A stretch of 64,000 nucleotides of DNA from Actinomycetes bacterium (lineage in GTDB: Bacteria > Actinomycetota > Acidimicrobiia > Acidimicrobiales > Bog-793): assembly GCA_021798985.1 (NCBI GenBank), contig JAJZBI010000003.1, positions 60,861-124,860 on the forward strand, given 5' to 3'. Every line of letters starts with the position of its first letter. The stretch's first letter is position 1. Below are positions 8,218-17,096 of the stretch, in pieces. A program made the translations under genes and the position numbers. The notes beneath the pieces are model-generated. The model made no database searches. It was not told the origin of the DNA and worked only from the letters and a program-made list of their open reading frames with translations.

Positions 8218-8706
8218 GTGCTCGCCGAACTGGTGGACGCTGGCATCGTCTTACGGGAGTCCCAGCCGCCCGCCTACCTCTACCGGCTGAACCGCGAGCA
8301 CGTCGCCGCGGAGGCGGTCGAAATCCTTGCGGATCTGCGCGGCCATCTTCTTCGCCGGATCGCACAAGCAGCCGGTTCCTGGGAGATCGCTCCCGACGCT
8401 CTTTGGCTGTTCGGCTCGGCAGCGCGAGGCCGCGGCACCACAAGCAGCGACATCGATCTTCTTGTCGTCCGGCCCGGCGCTACGAGCGCCGACGAGCCAA
8501 CCTGGCGGAGACAGCTGGATGGTCTGGCTGAGCGCGTGTCTGCTTGGTCGGGAAACGACTGCCAGATCCTCGAGTACTCGAGCGCCGAGCTCACGGCCCT
8601 GGTCGATGCCGGCGACGCGCTGGTCGATGAGCTGCGACGTGAAGCGATCACTCTCGGCGGCGTACCACCACAGGAGGTGCTGAGACGCCGTAGGACGCGA
8701 CGGTGA
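8218..8706 (+). CDS. MNT-type nucleotidyltransferase, putative antitoxin of a HEPN/MNT pair
   Basis: A 162-residue open frame containing the minimal nucleotidyltransferase fold. The motif L-F-G-S-A-A-R-G with S-S-D-I-D-L-L-V-V downstream supplies the G-S and two metal-binding aspartates. The first 50 residues are the end of a winged-helix domain (V-L-A-E-L-V-D-A-G-I-V, then P-A-Y-L-Y-R-L-N), so the natural protein probably began at 8072 and is now frameshifted. In known HEPN/MNT systems the MNT protein neutralises the HEPN RNase, in HepT/MntA by AMPylation; here the same role is inferred from gene order. Its TGA (8704-8706) overlaps the GTG of the next gene (8703). The start given is simply the first in-frame codon. 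Confidence 0.7.
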   Translation: MLAELVDAGIVLRESQPPAYLYRLNREHVAAEAVEILADLRGHLLRRIAQAAGSWEIAPDALWLFGSAARGRGTTSSDIDLLVVRPGATSADEPTWRRQLDGLAERVSAWSGNDCQILEYSSAELTALVDAGDALVDELRREAITLGGVPPQEVLRRRRTRR

Positions 8707-9086
8707 GCTACCTGGCGGACTCGAGGGTCCACCTGGACAAGGCTCGGGAGTTCCTCGAATCTGCCCGGGACGAATGCGACTTCGAGCGGTACAAGGCCGC
8801 GGTCTCCGCGGCTGTCATCTCAGGCATCAACAGCAAGGACGTCATCTGCTTGAAGGCGACGCGACGAACGACAAAGACCGAGAACCACAATGAAGCTGTC
8901 CGCGAGCTCCGATTGTCTGGACCGGCGGGCGCCTCGCTGGAGACGACCTTCCGGCGCCTGCTCGCACTGAAGCCGAAGTCGCAAAATCAGGCGTCATCGG
9001 TGTCGTCGGCGAGCGCCCGTGACGCCGTCAGCTGGGCACAGAGGATGTACGACGTCGCTGTCGAGGTGGTAAGCCGCCCCAGTTGA
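8703..9086 (+). CDS. HEPN-domain protein, putative toxin partner of the nucleotidyltransferase
   Basis: A 127-residue helical protein starting with GTG in a GTGA overlap, so its translation is coupled to the nucleotidyltransferase. The helices Y-K-A-A-V-S-A-A-V-I-S-G-I-N-S-K-D-V-I and the region R-T-T-K-T-E-N-H (an R-x6-H arrangement) match HEPN domains, where R-x4-6-H is the RNase active site. L-L-A-L-K-P-K-S-Q is a further family-like segment. The HEPN/MNT pairing is a known toxin-antitoxin architecture; RNase activity of this protein is inferred. The pair sits beside decayed transposon DNA, consistent with horizontal acquisition. It could also be a non-toxic HEPN partner. Confidence 0.7.
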   Translation: MSYLADSRVHLDKAREFLESARDECDFERYKAAVSAAVISGINSKDVICLKATRRTTKTENHNEAVRELRLSGPAGASLETTFRRLLALKPKSQNQASSVSSASARDAVSWAQRMYDVAVEVVSRPS

Positions 9087-9210
9087 CGTACCACCACGAG
9101 CGCGCCGGTGGTCCGGCAGCAATCGCGCCCGATGGCGCGGCGGCCCGTGTTTCAGCCCGCGATCCCAGACGTTCTTGCGAAGAGTCTCCGGTCATTCTGC
9201 GAAGACCCCC

Positions 9211-9288
9211 TGGTCGGGGAGGCGGGATTCGAACCCGCGGCCTCCTGCTCCCAAAGCAGGCGCGCTAACCAAGCTGCGCTACTCCCCG
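9211..9288 (-). tRNA. tRNA-Pro (anticodon TGG), CCA encoded
   Basis: Read on the minus strand, the acceptor 5' arm CGGGGAG (from 9288) pairs with CTCCCCG near the 3' end. The discriminator A is at 9214 and the encoded CCA is at 9213-9211. The anticodon stem CCTGC/GCAGG encloses TTTGGGA with anticodon TGG (complement of 9251-9253). The T-arm contains GGTTCGAATCC. All arms pair well, so the gene looks functional. Confidence 0.96.
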
Positions 9289-9403
9289 TCGCGATCGAAC
9301 GAGCGCCGACGGTCCGATCGTAGGAGAGCAGCAGCAGCGGTGCTGGCACGACGGGCGAGCCTCCCATCCCGAGGCGCTGCAGCCGGGCCTTCCGGCGCAC
9401 CAG

Positions 9404-9409
9404 TAAACT
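9404..9409 (+). promoter_or_regulatory. -10-like TAAACT of tig
   Basis: TAAACT ends 10 nt before the tig ATG (9420), and no Shine-Dalgarno sequence is present. A leaderless or nearly leaderless transcript is likely. Confidence 0.5.
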
Positions 9410-9419
9410 GCCGCCTTCT

Positions 9420-10766
9420 ATGCGTACCTCCGTCGAACCCCTCGAGGGGAACAAGGTCAAGCTCTCCGTCGAGGTCGACGAAGAGGAGATCCGTCGCGAA
9501 GAGGATGGGACCCTGCGCCGGCTGACCCGCGAGGTGTCGCTGCCAGGCTTCCGACCTGGTCGCGCCCCACAGCGGCTGATCGCGAGCCGCCTCGGGGCGA
9601 AGGGACTGCGCCAAGAGGTCCTGCGCGACGCGGTGCCCCGGTATCTCGAAGAGGCGGTCGAGGAGCAGTCGCTCGACGTCATCGCCCAGCCCGAGGTGGA
9701 CATCACCGCCGGCGAGGAGGGGGGAGCCCTCAGCTTCGACGCCGTCGTCGAGGTCCGGCCGGAGATCTCGGTGCCAGGCTATGACCAGCTCAGCGTCACG
9801 GTCCCCTCACCTGAGGTCACCGACGCCGACGTCGACGCCCAGCTCGACCGGCTCCGCGAGCAGTTCGCCTCGCTGGCCGAGGTGTCGCGGGAGGCCACCG
9901 AGGGCGACGTCCTCTCGATCGACGTCAAGAGCACCCGCGACGGCGAGGTCGTCGACGGCTTGAGCGTGGAGGACTTCGTCTACGAGGTCGGCAGCGGCGG
10001 GATCGCTCCCGGCCTCGACGAGAAGCTCGTCGGCGCCAAGGCCGGGGAGCAGCTCGAGCTCGACATCGACGATGCGCCCGGTGGGCCGGTGCACATCGAG
10101 GTACAGGTCAAGCAGGTGAGCGAGAAGGTGCTCCCAGAAGCCGACGACGCCTTCGCGTCGGATGCCTCGGAGTTCGACACCCTCGCCGAGCTGCGCGAGG
10201 ACCTCACCAAGCGCACCGCGGAGCGCAAGCGCGCCCAGGCGGCGCTCGCGCTCCAAGAGCAGGCGATCGACGCGCTCGTGGACCTGGTGGGCGACGAGCC
10301 GCCCGCCGCGCTTGTCGACCCCGAGACCAACCAGCTGCTCCATAACTTCGCGCACCGCCTTGCTAACCAGCGCGTCCGTCTCGAGGACTACCTGGCCGCC
10401 ATCGGGCAGGCTCCCGACGATTTCGTCGCCGAGCTGCGCGACCAGGCGGTCCGCCAGGTGAAGGCCGATCTCGCGCTGCGCGCGCTGGCGAGCGCTGAGC
10501 GCATCGAGGTCGAAGAGTCCGACGTGGACGAGGAGATCGTCGCCGCGGCGGCCCAGAACTCCACGACGCCGGCGAGCCTTCGTGAGTCGCTCGAACGGGA
10601 CGGACGACTTGCTGAGCTACGCTCGCAGTTGAAGAAGGCGAAGGCGTTGCGGTGGCTCGTCGAGCACGTCGCCGTCGTCGACGAGGAGGGCAAGCCGGTG
10701 GACCGCTCAGCGCTAGTCGCCGAAGCCGAGGCAGCAGCAAGCTCCGCCGCGGAGGTGGAGGCGTGA
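9420..10766 (+). CDS. tig: Trigger factor, ribosome-associated chaperone and prolyl isomerase
   Basis: Cytoplasmic chaperone that binds the ribosome exit tunnel and catalyses prolyl isomerisation, 448 residues, the usual length. Order: N-terminal ribosome-binding domain with G-F-R-P-G-R-A-P (around residue 42), a close match to the GFRxGKxP signature; FKBP-like isomerase domain about 155-245 (G-D-V-L-S-I-D, then [12 protein letters not shown]); and a helical C-terminal arm from about 250, ending in an Ala/Glu-rich tail. ATG 9420 is the only sensible start. The gene overlaps clpP (GTGA), so the chaperone and the protease are co-translated, the usual tig-clpP-clpX arrangement. Confidence 0.97.
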   Translation: MRTSVEPLEGNKVKLSVEVDEEEIRREEDGTLRRLTREVSLPGFRPGRAPQRLIASRLGAKGLRQEVLRDAVPRYLEEAVEEQSLDVIAQPEVDITAGEEGGALSFDAVVEVRPEISVPGYDQLSVTVPSPEVTDADVDAQLDRLREQFASLAEVSREATEGDVLSIDVKSTRDGEVVDGLSVEDFVYEVGSGGIAPGLDEKLVGAKAGEQLELDIDDAPGGPVHIEVQVKQVSEKVLPEADDAFASDASEFDTLAELREDLTKRTAERKRAQAALALQEQAIDALVDLVGDEPPAALVDPETNQLLHNFAHRLANQRVRLEDYLAAIGQAPDDFVAELRDQAVRQVKADLALRALASAERIEVEESDVDEEIVAAAAQNSTTPASLRESLERDGRLAELRSQLKKAKALRWLVEHVAVVDEEGKPVDRSALVAEAEAAASSAAEVEA

Positions 10767-11392
10767 GGGCCTCGAACTACCTCGTGCCCATGGTGGTCGA
10801 GCAGTCGAGCCGCGGCGAGCGCAGCTACGACCTCTACTCGCGCCTGCTGCGCGACCGCATCATCTTCATCGGCACGCCGATCGACGACGCGGTGGCCAAC
10901 TTGGTGTCCGCGCAGATGCTCTTTCTTGAGTCCGAGGACCAGGACAAGGACATCAACCTCTACATCAACTCACCGGGCGGCGACATCACGGCACTGTTCG
11001 CCATCTACGACACCATGAAGTACGTGCGCTCGGACAAGTCCACGTTCTGCTTCGGTCAGGCGGCTTCCGCGGCCGCCGTCCTGCTCGCGGCCGGCACGAA
11101 GGGCAAGCGCTTCGCGCTGCCACACGCACGGATCCTGTTGCACCAGCCCTATGGTGGAGCGGCGGGTCAAGCGAGTGACATCGAGCTGCAGGCGAAGGAG
11201 ATCCTCCGCATGCGGGACATGTTGAACGAGATGTTGGCGAGCGACACCGGCCAGAGCATCGAGCGCATTCAGCGCGACACCGACCGCGACTTCATCATGA
11301 GCGCCGAGGAAGCGCGCGACTACGGCATCATCGATGAGGTCATCACCAATCGGGAAGCGATCGACCAGATGGCCGCCGCTGGCGCTGCTTAG
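10763..11392 (+). CDS. clpP: ATP-dependent Clp protease proteolytic subunit
   Basis: Serine peptidase subunit that forms the 14-mer barrel used by ClpX, 209 residues. Catalytic Ser is in G-Q-A-A-S-A (about residue 102) and His in L-L-H-Q-P (about 127); the Asp lies in the D-R-D-F-I-M-S-A segment near 176. The oxyanion glycines N-S-P-G-G are at 69-73. Start GTG 10763 overlaps the tig stop, with GGAGG at 10751-10755 as ribosome-binding site; longer in-frame starts only read tig in another phase. Actinobacteria often have two clpP genes; only this one is here. It is cotranscribed with clpX 15 bp downstream. Confidence 0.97.
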   Translation: MRASNYLVPMVVEQSSRGERSYDLYSRLLRDRIIFIGTPIDDAVANLVSAQMLFLESEDQDKDINLYINSPGGDITALFAIYDTMKYVRSDKSTFCFGQAASAAAVLLAAGTKGKRFALPHARILLHQPYGGAAGQASDIELQAKEILRMRDMLNEMLASDTGQSIERIQRDTDRDFIMSAEEARDYGIIDEVITNREAIDQMAAAGAA

Positions 11393-11407
11393 CCGAGGAG
11401 GGGGAAC

Positions 11408-12682
11408 GTGGCGAAGTTCGGTGACGGCGGCGAGCTGGTGAAGTGCAGCTTCTGCGGCAAGTCGCAGAAGCAGGTGAAGAAGCTGATTGCCGGTCCGGGT
11501 GTCTACATCTGTGACGAGTGCATCGAGCTGTGCAACGACATCATCGAGGAGGAGCTCTCTGAGACCTCCGAGGTGCACTTCGAGGATCTTCCCAAGCCCA
11601 AGGAGATCTTCGAGTTCCTGAACGACTACGTGATCGGCCAAGACCAGGCGAAGAAGATCCTTTCGGTCGCCGTCTACAACCACTACAAGCGCGTGCAGGC
11701 CGGCGCGGCGAACGACCAGGACGTCGAGCTCGCCAAGTCCAACATCTTGTTGCTCGGCCCGACCGGCTGCGGCAAGACGCTGCTCGCCCAGACGCTGGCG
11801 CGCATGTTGAACGTGCCCTTTGCCATCGCCGATGCCACCGCCCTCACGGAGGCCGGATACGTCGGCGAGGACGTCGAGAACATCTTGTTGAAGCTGATCC
11901 AGGCGGCCGACTACGACGTCAAGAAGGCCGAGACGGGGATCATCTACATCGACGAGATCGACAAGATCGCCCGCAAGAGCGAGAACCCGTCGATCACCCG
12001 CGACGTCTCGGGCGAAGGCGTGCAGCAGGCGCTGCTCAAAATCTTGGAGGGGACCACGGCGTCGGTGCCGCCCCAGGGGGGCCGCAAGCACCCCCACCAG
12101 GAGTTCATCCAGATCGACACGACGAACATCTTGTTCATCTGCGGCGGTGCCTTCGCTGGCCTCGACCGGATCATCGAGGCGCGCATCGGACGGGCGGGCA
12201 TCGGCTTCCGGGCCGACGTGCGCCGCGCCAAGCGCCGCGACGAGAGCGCCCTGCTGCCCGAGGTCCTTCCTGAGGATCTGTTGAAGTTCGGCCTCATCCC
12301 CGAGTTCGTGGGCCGCCTCCCGGTGATCGGCGCCGTCCAGCACCTCGATCGCGAAGCGCTGGTCCGGATCCTCGTCGAACCAAAGAACGCCCTGGTGAAG
12401 CAGTATCGCCGGGTGTTCGAGCTCGACCACGTCGACCTCGACATCACCTCCGACGCCCTCGAGGCGATCGCCGACCAGGCGCTGCTGCGAGCGACGGGCG
12501 CCCGAGGGTTGCGCGCCATCCTCGAGGAGGTGCTTCTCGAGGTGATGTACGACCTGCCAAGTCGCAGCGACGTCGGACGGTGCGTCGTCGACAAGAACGT
12601 TGTGCTCGAGCGGGTGGCGCCGACCCTGCTGCCGCGCAACGCGGGCGAGAAGACCGACCGCCCGCGCCGTGCGGCATCCTGA
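11408..12682 (+). CDS. clpX: ATP-dependent Clp protease ATPase subunit ClpX
   Basis: AAA+ unfoldase that feeds substrates to ClpP, 424 residues. The N-terminal zinc-binding domain has C-x2-C at 13/16 and C-x2-C at 35/38. Walker A is GPTGCGKT at 117-124. The pore loop G-Y-V-G-E-D is near 155, Walker B I-I-Y-I-D-E-I-D near 180, sensor and arginine-finger region about 290-310, and the C-terminal small domain carries the R-G-A-R-G-L-R type motif (here A-T-G-A-R-G-L-R). GTG 11408 has GAGGAGGGGG upstream. The folC gene overlaps its 3' end. Confidence 0.97.
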   Translation: MAKFGDGGELVKCSFCGKSQKQVKKLIAGPGVYICDECIELCNDIIEEELSETSEVHFEDLPKPKEIFEFLNDYVIGQDQAKKILSVAVYNHYKRVQAGAANDQDVELAKSNILLLGPTGCGKTLLAQTLARMLNVPFAIADATALTEAGYVGEDVENILLKLIQAADYDVKKAETGIIYIDEIDKIARKSENPSITRDVSGEGVQQALLKILEGTTASVPPQGGRKHPHQEFIQIDTTNILFICGGAFAGLDRIIEARIGRAGIGFRADVRRAKRRDESALLPEVLPEDLLKFGLIPEFVGRLPVIGAVQHLDREALVRILVEPKNALVKQYRRVFELDHVDLDITSDALEAIADQALLRATGARGLRAILEEVLLEVMYDLPSRSDVGRCVVDKNVVLERVAPTLLPRNAGEKTDRPRRAAS

Positions 12683-14069
12683 GGGCGACCAGACCCCCGA
12701 CTGGCTGGAGACCAAGGGGGGGCGCTCGCTCGGCGACGTGCTCGCCTGGCTCGGGCGCCACATCAACCTCGAGGCGATCGAACGCGGGGTTGCCGGACGG
12801 CTCGCGCGCCCCGACCTCAGCCGCATCCGGGTCCTGCTCGCGGCCATGGGCGACCCCCAGGCGTCGGCGCCGATCGTCCACGTCACCGGCACCAACGGCA
12901 AAGGCTCGACCACTCGCATGGTCGCGGCGCTGCTCTCGGCTCAGGGGCTCCAGGTTGGGACCTTCACCAGCCCGCACCTTGAGCGTCTGAACGAGCGGAT
13001 CGCCGTTGCTGGTGAGCCGATCAGCGACCGGGCGCTCGGTGGTGTCCTCGAGGCGCTGGAGGAGCTCGAGGGCTTCCTCGTCCAGCGCGGTCCGGAGGCC
13101 GGCGGCCTCGCCGACCCGCCGACGTGGTTCGAGCTCATGACCGCTGCAGGCTTCCGCCACTTCGCCGACGTCGCCGTCGAGGCGGCGGTGGTCGAGGTCG
13201 GCCTCGGCGGCCGCTACGACGCCACCAACGCGGCGGACGCCGCGGTGGCGGTCGTGACCAACGTCGAGCTCGACCATGTCGACATCCTCGGGCCGACGCG
13301 CCAGCACATCGCCCGGGAGAAGGCCGGCATCATCAAGGCGGGGGCGGTTGCCGTGATCGGCGAGGACGACCCCGAGATCGCCCAGGTCTTTACCGAGGAG
13401 GCCGAAGCCGTCGGCGCGAGCGCGCTCTGGCGCCGGGGGCTGCACTTTGGTGTCGAGGCGAACCAGCTCGCCCATGGCGGCCGGATGCTCGACCTGCGGA
13501 CGCCCGGCGCGCTGTATCGCGACGTCTACCTCTCCTTGCACGGCGCCCACCAGGCCGAGAACGCGTCGGTCGCGCTTGCGGCTGCCGAGGCGTTCTTCGG
13601 CGGCCCGCTTGAAGAATCGGTCGTCGCCGAGGCCTTCGGCCAGGTGCAGGTGCCCGGCCGCCTCGAGGTGATGGGGCGCCATCCGCTCGTTGTGCTCGAC
13701 GGCGGCCACAACGTCGCCGGCGCCGAAGCGCTCGGTGCGGCGCTCGCCGAGGACTTCGCCGGTGCTCGCAATGTGATTGTCGTCATGGGCTGCCTGCGCG
13801 GCCGGGATCCGCGCGCGTTGCTGCGCGCGGTCGTCGACGATCGCTGCCGCCTCGTCGTCGCCTGCTCGCCGCTATCGCCTCGGGCGCTGGGCGCCGACGC
13901 GATCGCCGAGGCGGCGCGCGACCTCGACCTGCCCGTCGAGGTCGCCGGCGACGTCCCGGCGGCGCTCGAGGCGGCGACGCGGGCGGCGACGGACGACGAC
14001 CTCGTCGTCGTCACCGGCTCGCTGTACGTGGTGGGCGAGGCCCGCGCCCTGCTGCGGCGCGCCAGCTGA
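12669..14069 (+). CDS. folC: Folylpolyglutamate / dihydrofolate synthase
   Basis: Adds glutamate to folates (and can make dihydrofolate from dihydropteroate), cytoplasmic, Mur-ligase fold, about 466 residues. The P-loop V-T-G-T-N-G-K-G-S is near residue 73, followed by [13 protein letters not shown], the folate-site signature. The central D-A-T-N and E-L-D-H-V-D-I-L-G stretches bind ATP and metal. The C-terminal domain has V-L-D-G-G-H-N. Start is uncertain: GTG 12669 overlaps clpX by 14 nt; a GTG near 12738 would shorten the first helix. It lies in the common clpX-folC-ndk order, with valS absent from between clpX and folC here. Confidence 0.93.
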   Translation: MRHPEGDQTPDWLETKGGRSLGDVLAWLGRHINLEAIERGVAGRLARPDLSRIRVLLAAMGDPQASAPIVHVTGTNGKGSTTRMVAALLSAQGLQVGTFTSPHLERLNERIAVAGEPISDRALGGVLEALEELEGFLVQRGPEAGGLADPPTWFELMTAAGFRHFADVAVEAAVVEVGLGGRYDATNAADAAVAVVTNVELDHVDILGPTRQHIAREKAGIIKAGAVAVIGEDDPEIAQVFTEEAEAVGASALWRRGLHFGVEANQLAHGGRMLDLRTPGALYRDVYLSLHGAHQAENASVALAAAEAFFGGPLEESVVAEAFGQVQVPGRLEVMGRHPLVVLDGGHNVAGAEALGAALAEDFAGARNVIVVMGCLRGRDPRALLRAVVDDRCRLVVACSPLSPRALGADAIAEAARDLDLPVEVAGDVPAALEAATRAATDDDLVVVTGSLYVVGEARALLRRAS

Positions 14070-14100
14070 ACGGCCGTGCTTGGCCGGCTCGGCGGCCGAC

Positions 14101-14106
14101 TAGCCT
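14101..14106 (+). promoter_or_regulatory. -10-like TAGCCT of ndk
   Basis: TAGCCT ends 10 nt before the ndk ATG (14117) and no Shine-Dalgarno sequence precedes the start. The geometry is the same as at tig. Confidence 0.4.
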
Positions 14107-14116
14107 GCACGCGGCC

Positions 14117-14527
14117 ATGGACCGGACCTTCGTCATCATCAAGCCCGACGCCGTCGAGCGCGGCCTGCTCGGTGCGATCCTCGCCCGCTTTGAGGCCAAG
14201 GGGCTGCGCCTCGTCGCCGGCGAGCTCCGCACGATCGATCGCGCGCTCGCCGAGCGCCACTACGCCGAGCACGCCGCCAAGGCGTTCTTCGGCGATCTCG
14301 TCACCTTCATCACGCGGTCGCCCGCGTTCCTCGCCGTGTTCGAAGGGCCCGAGGACACCTGGAAGATCGTGCGCACGATGATGGGGGTGACCAACCCCGC
14401 CGAGGCGGCACCCGGTACGATTCGCGGCGATTACGGCACGCGGACGACCGAGAACCTCGTGCACGGATCCGACGGTCCTGACTCTGCCGCCCGAGAGATC
14501 GCGCTCTTCTTCCCTGCGCTGTCCTAG
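14117..14527 (+). CDS. ndk: Nucleoside diphosphate kinase
   Basis: Transfers the terminal phosphate between nucleoside triphosphates and diphosphates through a phosphohistidine, 136 residues, standard length. The N-terminal R-T-F-V-I-I-K-P-D-A-V and the active-site N-L-V-H-G-S-D-G-P (His about 117) are intact, and the nucleotide-binding Arg in the V-T-F-I-T-R-S and E-N-L region are present. ATG 14117 is the natural start. The adjacent TAGCCT suggests its own start of transcription, although it follows folC closely. Confidence 0.97.
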   Translation: MDRTFVIIKPDAVERGLLGAILARFEAKGLRLVAGELRTIDRALAERHYAEHAAKAFFGDLVTFITRSPAFLAVFEGPEDTWKIVRTMMGVTNPAEAAPGTIRGDYGTRTTENLVHGSDGPDSAAREIALFFPALS

Positions 14528-14547
14528 GGCGGGCGGTGGGGGCCGCC

Positions 14548-14577
14548 TTGTTCCATCCTCGATCTGTCCCCTAACCT
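14548..14577 (+). promoter_or_regulatory. Promoter of the mre operon
   Basis: TTGTTC (14548-14553) and TAACCT (14572-14577) are separated by 18 bp. Transcription would start near 14584, giving a leader of about 25 nt with GGAG at 14601-14604 before the mreB ATG 14611. This is the best -35/-10 pair seen in the window. Confidence 0.55.
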
Positions 14578-14610
14578 TTCGCGGTCCGGTCTGCGATTGT
14601 GGAGCAGCAC

Positions 14611-15642
14611 ATGCCTGACAGCACCTTCGGTTTCGTCGGCCGCGACATGGCGGTCGACCTTGGGACCGCCAACACGCTCGTCTACGTCCGGGGCAAGGGC
14701 ATCGTGCTGAACGAGCCCTCCGTCGTCGCGATCAACGTCAAAGACGGGCATCCGCTCGCCGTGGGCGCCGAAGCGAAACGCATGATCGGGCGCACGCCGA
14801 GCAACATCCAGGCGATCCGGCCCCTGAAGGACGGCGTCATCGCGGATTTCGAGATCTGCGAGATGATGCTGCGCTATTTCATCCGCCGGGTGCACCCGCG
14901 CCGCTTCTCCAAGCCGCGGATGGTGATCTGCGTCCCATCGGGCATCACCGGCGTGGAAAAGCGCGCCGTGCAGGAGGCGGCCGAGTACGCCGGGGCGCGC
15001 AAGGCCTACATCATCGAGGAACCGATGGCCGCGGCGATCGGCGCCGGGCTGCCCATCCACGAGCCGACCGGCAACATGGTCGTCGACATCGGCGGCGGCA
15101 CGACCGAGGTGGCGGTGATCTCCCTCGGCGGCATCGTGACGAGCCAGTCGATCCGCATCGGCGGCGACGAGCTGGACGAGGCGATCATCAGCTTCGTGAA
15201 GAAGGAGTACAGCCTCGCGCTCGGCGACCGCACCGCCGAGGAGATCAAGATCGCGCTCGGCTCGGCCTGCGACCTCGAGGAGGAGCTGCACGCCGAGATC
15301 CGCGGCCGCGACCTGGTGAGCGGCCTGCCCAAGACGATCGTCACCTCGACCCGAGAGATCCGCAAGGCGATCGAGGAGCCGCTCGCGGCGATCGTCGACG
15401 CCGTCAAGGTGACCCTCGACAAGACCCCGCCCGAGCTCGCCGCCGACATCATGACCCAGGGCATCGTGCTGACCGGCGGGGGCGCGCTGCTCCACGGGCT
15501 GGACGTGCGGCTGCAGGCCGAGACGAGCATGCCGATCGTCGTCGCCCCGGACCCCTTGAACTGCGTGGCGCTCGGCAGCGGCATGTGCCTGGAAGAGTTC
15601 GAGGCGCTCCGCCAGGTGCTGGTTTCTTCCTCAGAGCGCTAG
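14611..15642 (+). CDS. mreB: Rod shape-determining protein MreB
   Basis: Actin-like filament protein that positions the elongation machinery under the membrane, 343 residues. The phosphate-1 loop [10 protein letters not shown] is at 13-22. The connect and phosphate-2 region [10 protein letters not shown] is near 155, and the adenosine motif [11 protein letters not shown] near 290. Start: ATG 14611 with GGAG six bases upstream; the earlier in-frame GTG 14599 overlaps that ribosome-binding site and is rejected. It heads mreB-mreC-mreD-PBP2, so the organism is probably rod-shaped, whereas many actinomycetes use polar growth without MreB. Confidence 0.97.
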   Translation: MPDSTFGFVGRDMAVDLGTANTLVYVRGKGIVLNEPSVVAINVKDGHPLAVGAEAKRMIGRTPSNIQAIRPLKDGVIADFEICEMMLRYFIRRVHPRRFSKPRMVICVPSGITGVEKRAVQEAAEYAGARKAYIIEEPMAAAIGAGLPIHEPTGNMVVDIGGGTTEVAVISLGGIVTSQSIRIGGDELDEAIISFVKKEYSLALGDRTAEEIKIALGSACDLEEELHAEIRGRDLVSGLPKTIVTSTREIRKAIEEPLAAIVDAVKVTLDKTPPELAADIMTQGIVLTGGGALLHGLDVRLQAETSMPIVVAPDPLNCVALGSGMCLEEFEALRQVLVSSSER

Positions 15643-15697
15643 CGCGAGACCGCGCTCGGCGTGAGCCGGCGGGCGAGAAGGGATAGGGAAGCGGCCG

Positions 15698-16543
15698 GTG
15701 GCCACGACGCGAAGGACCAGCCAGCGGGTCACGCTGCTCATGCTCGTGCTGGCCTCCATCACGGTCCTCACCCTCGACTACCACGGCGAGGCGAACAAGG
15801 TCATCACGAGCGTGCGCAACCGTGTCGGGGACGGGCTGAGCCCGATCCAGCGGGCGATCGCCGCCGTGTTGCACCCGATCGGCGACGCGGTGAGCGGGGC
15901 GTTCCACTACGGAGCGGTGCAGCAGCAGAACCAGGTCTTGATGAACGAGATCGGGACGATGCGGCGCGAGCTCGCCGCCAACAACCAGGCGAGCGCCGAG
16001 GCGCGCAGTGTCCTCGCGCTCGACCACCTGCCCTGGGTCGGCAACCTCACCCCGCTCGATGCCGTCGTGCTCGCGGGGCCGAGCTCGAACTTCGAGTACA
16101 CGATGGAGATCGACCGCGGCAGCTCGTCGGGGGTCGCTGCCGGGATGCCGGTCGTCGGCGCCTCGGGCTTCGTCGGCACGGTGGTCTCCACGGGGGCCAA
16201 TCATGCGGTCGTCCGTCTGCTGCAAGATCCGCGCTCGACGATCGGCGTGCGGATCGGCGACCGCGGGACCGACCTCGGCATCGTGACGGGAGCCGGCCGC
16301 CACGCCAACCTCGCCGTCACGCTGTTCTCGAGCCACACGCCGATCCACAAGGGTGAGCTCGTCTACACGAGCGGCACCTCGGGCTCGGGCGTGTCCGCGT
16401 ACCCCGCCGGCATCCCGGTCGCTACGGTGACCTCCGTGCACGCGACCACGGGCGGGCTCGGCGTGACGGTGAGCTTGCGGCCGCTCGTCGACCCGACGAC
16501 GCTCGAGTACGTGGCCGTGCTGCTGTGGACTCCACCCGCGTGA
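15698..16543 (+). CDS. mreC: Rod shape-determining protein MreC
   Basis: Bitopic membrane protein of the elongasome, 281 residues. It has a short basic N-terminus, one transmembrane segment (about 12-27), a coiled-coil stretch (about 65-110, rich in Q, E and L), then the two beta-barrel domains typical of MreC (G-M-P-V-V-G-A-S-G-F-V-G-T-V and the late G-I-P-V-A-T-V-T-S-V). GTG 15698 is the start used here. It is placed between mreB and mreD, as expected; MreC links cytoplasmic MreB to PBP2. Confidence 0.92.
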   Translation: MATTRRTSQRVTLLMLVLASITVLTLDYHGEANKVITSVRNRVGDGLSPIQRAIAAVLHPIGDAVSGAFHYGAVQQQNQVLMNEIGTMRRELAANNQASAEARSVLALDHLPWVGNLTPLDAVVLAGPSSNFEYTMEIDRGSSSGVAAGMPVVGASGFVGTVVSTGANHAVVRLLQDPRSTIGVRIGDRGTDLGIVTGAGRHANLAVTLFSSHTPIHKGELVYTSGTSGSGVSAYPAGIPVATVTSVHATTGGLGVTVSLRPLVDPTTLEYVAVLLWTPPA

Positions 16544-16556
16544 GCGGGAGGCAAGC

Positions 16557-17096
16557 GTGACCGCTTCGAACTGGGCGCGGTTGTTCCTCATCTGCGTCGT
16601 CGCGTTCATCTTGCAGGTCGGCCTCGTCGACCAGGTCGTGGTGGCCGGCTACCACGCCGACGTGATGGTGCTGCTCGCGGCGGGTGCCGGCCTGATCGGC
16701 GGGCCCCAGCGCGGCGCGGTGACCGGCTTTGTCGCCGGCCTGCTCGCCGACCTCGCCCTGCCGACGCCCTATGGCCTGTCTGCGCTCACCTTCGTGCTCG
16801 TCGGCTTCACCGCGGGGCTGCTGGCGGCCCCGCGGGCGACCGAGTCGCTGTTGGCACGTGGCCTCACCTGCCTCGTGTGCGGCGCGGCGGGCACACTGCT
16901 CTACGCGTTCTTGGCGGCGCTCATCGGCCAGAGCGGGATGCTCACGTCCTCGACGCTCGAGGCCACCGTCGCGGTGGCTGCGGGCGGTCTCGTCCTCAGC
17001 TGGCCGTCGCTGGTGGCGCTCTCCTGGGCCTTCGCCACCCCCCGCGGCCTCGGCGACCGCCATGTCGTGCCGAGCGGCGGGAGCGCCACGCTCTGA
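16557..17096 (+). CDS. mreD: Rod shape-determining protein MreD
   Basis: Small integral membrane protein of the elongasome, 179 residues with about five hydrophobic segments spread along its length. The segment G-L-L-A-D-L-A-L-P-T-P-Y-G matches the MreD pattern in which a conserved Gly-Leu-Xaa-x-Asp precedes P-x-G. GTG 16557 has GGGAGG upstream. Its stop overlaps the ATG of the PBP2 gene (TGATG at 17094-17098), so the two are translationally coupled. Confidence 0.88.
   Translation: MTASNWARLFLICVVAFILQVGLVDQVVVAGYHADVMVLLAAGAGLIGGPQRGAVTGFVAGLLADLALPTPYGLSALTFVLVGFTAGLLAAPRATESLLARGLTCLVCGAAGTLLYAFLAALIGQSGMLTSSTLEATVAVAAGGLVLSWPSLVALSWAFATPRGLGDRHVVPSGGSATL

Noticed and set aside
10970-12919. 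649-codon minus-strand frame opposite clpP-clpX
   Set aside because: A reading shadow of strongly conserved genes; composition is not protein-like and no start signal is present.
14599-14610. GTG start for mreB, four codons earlier
   Set aside because: The GGAG ribosome-binding site for ATG 14611 overlaps this codon, so the ATG is preferred.
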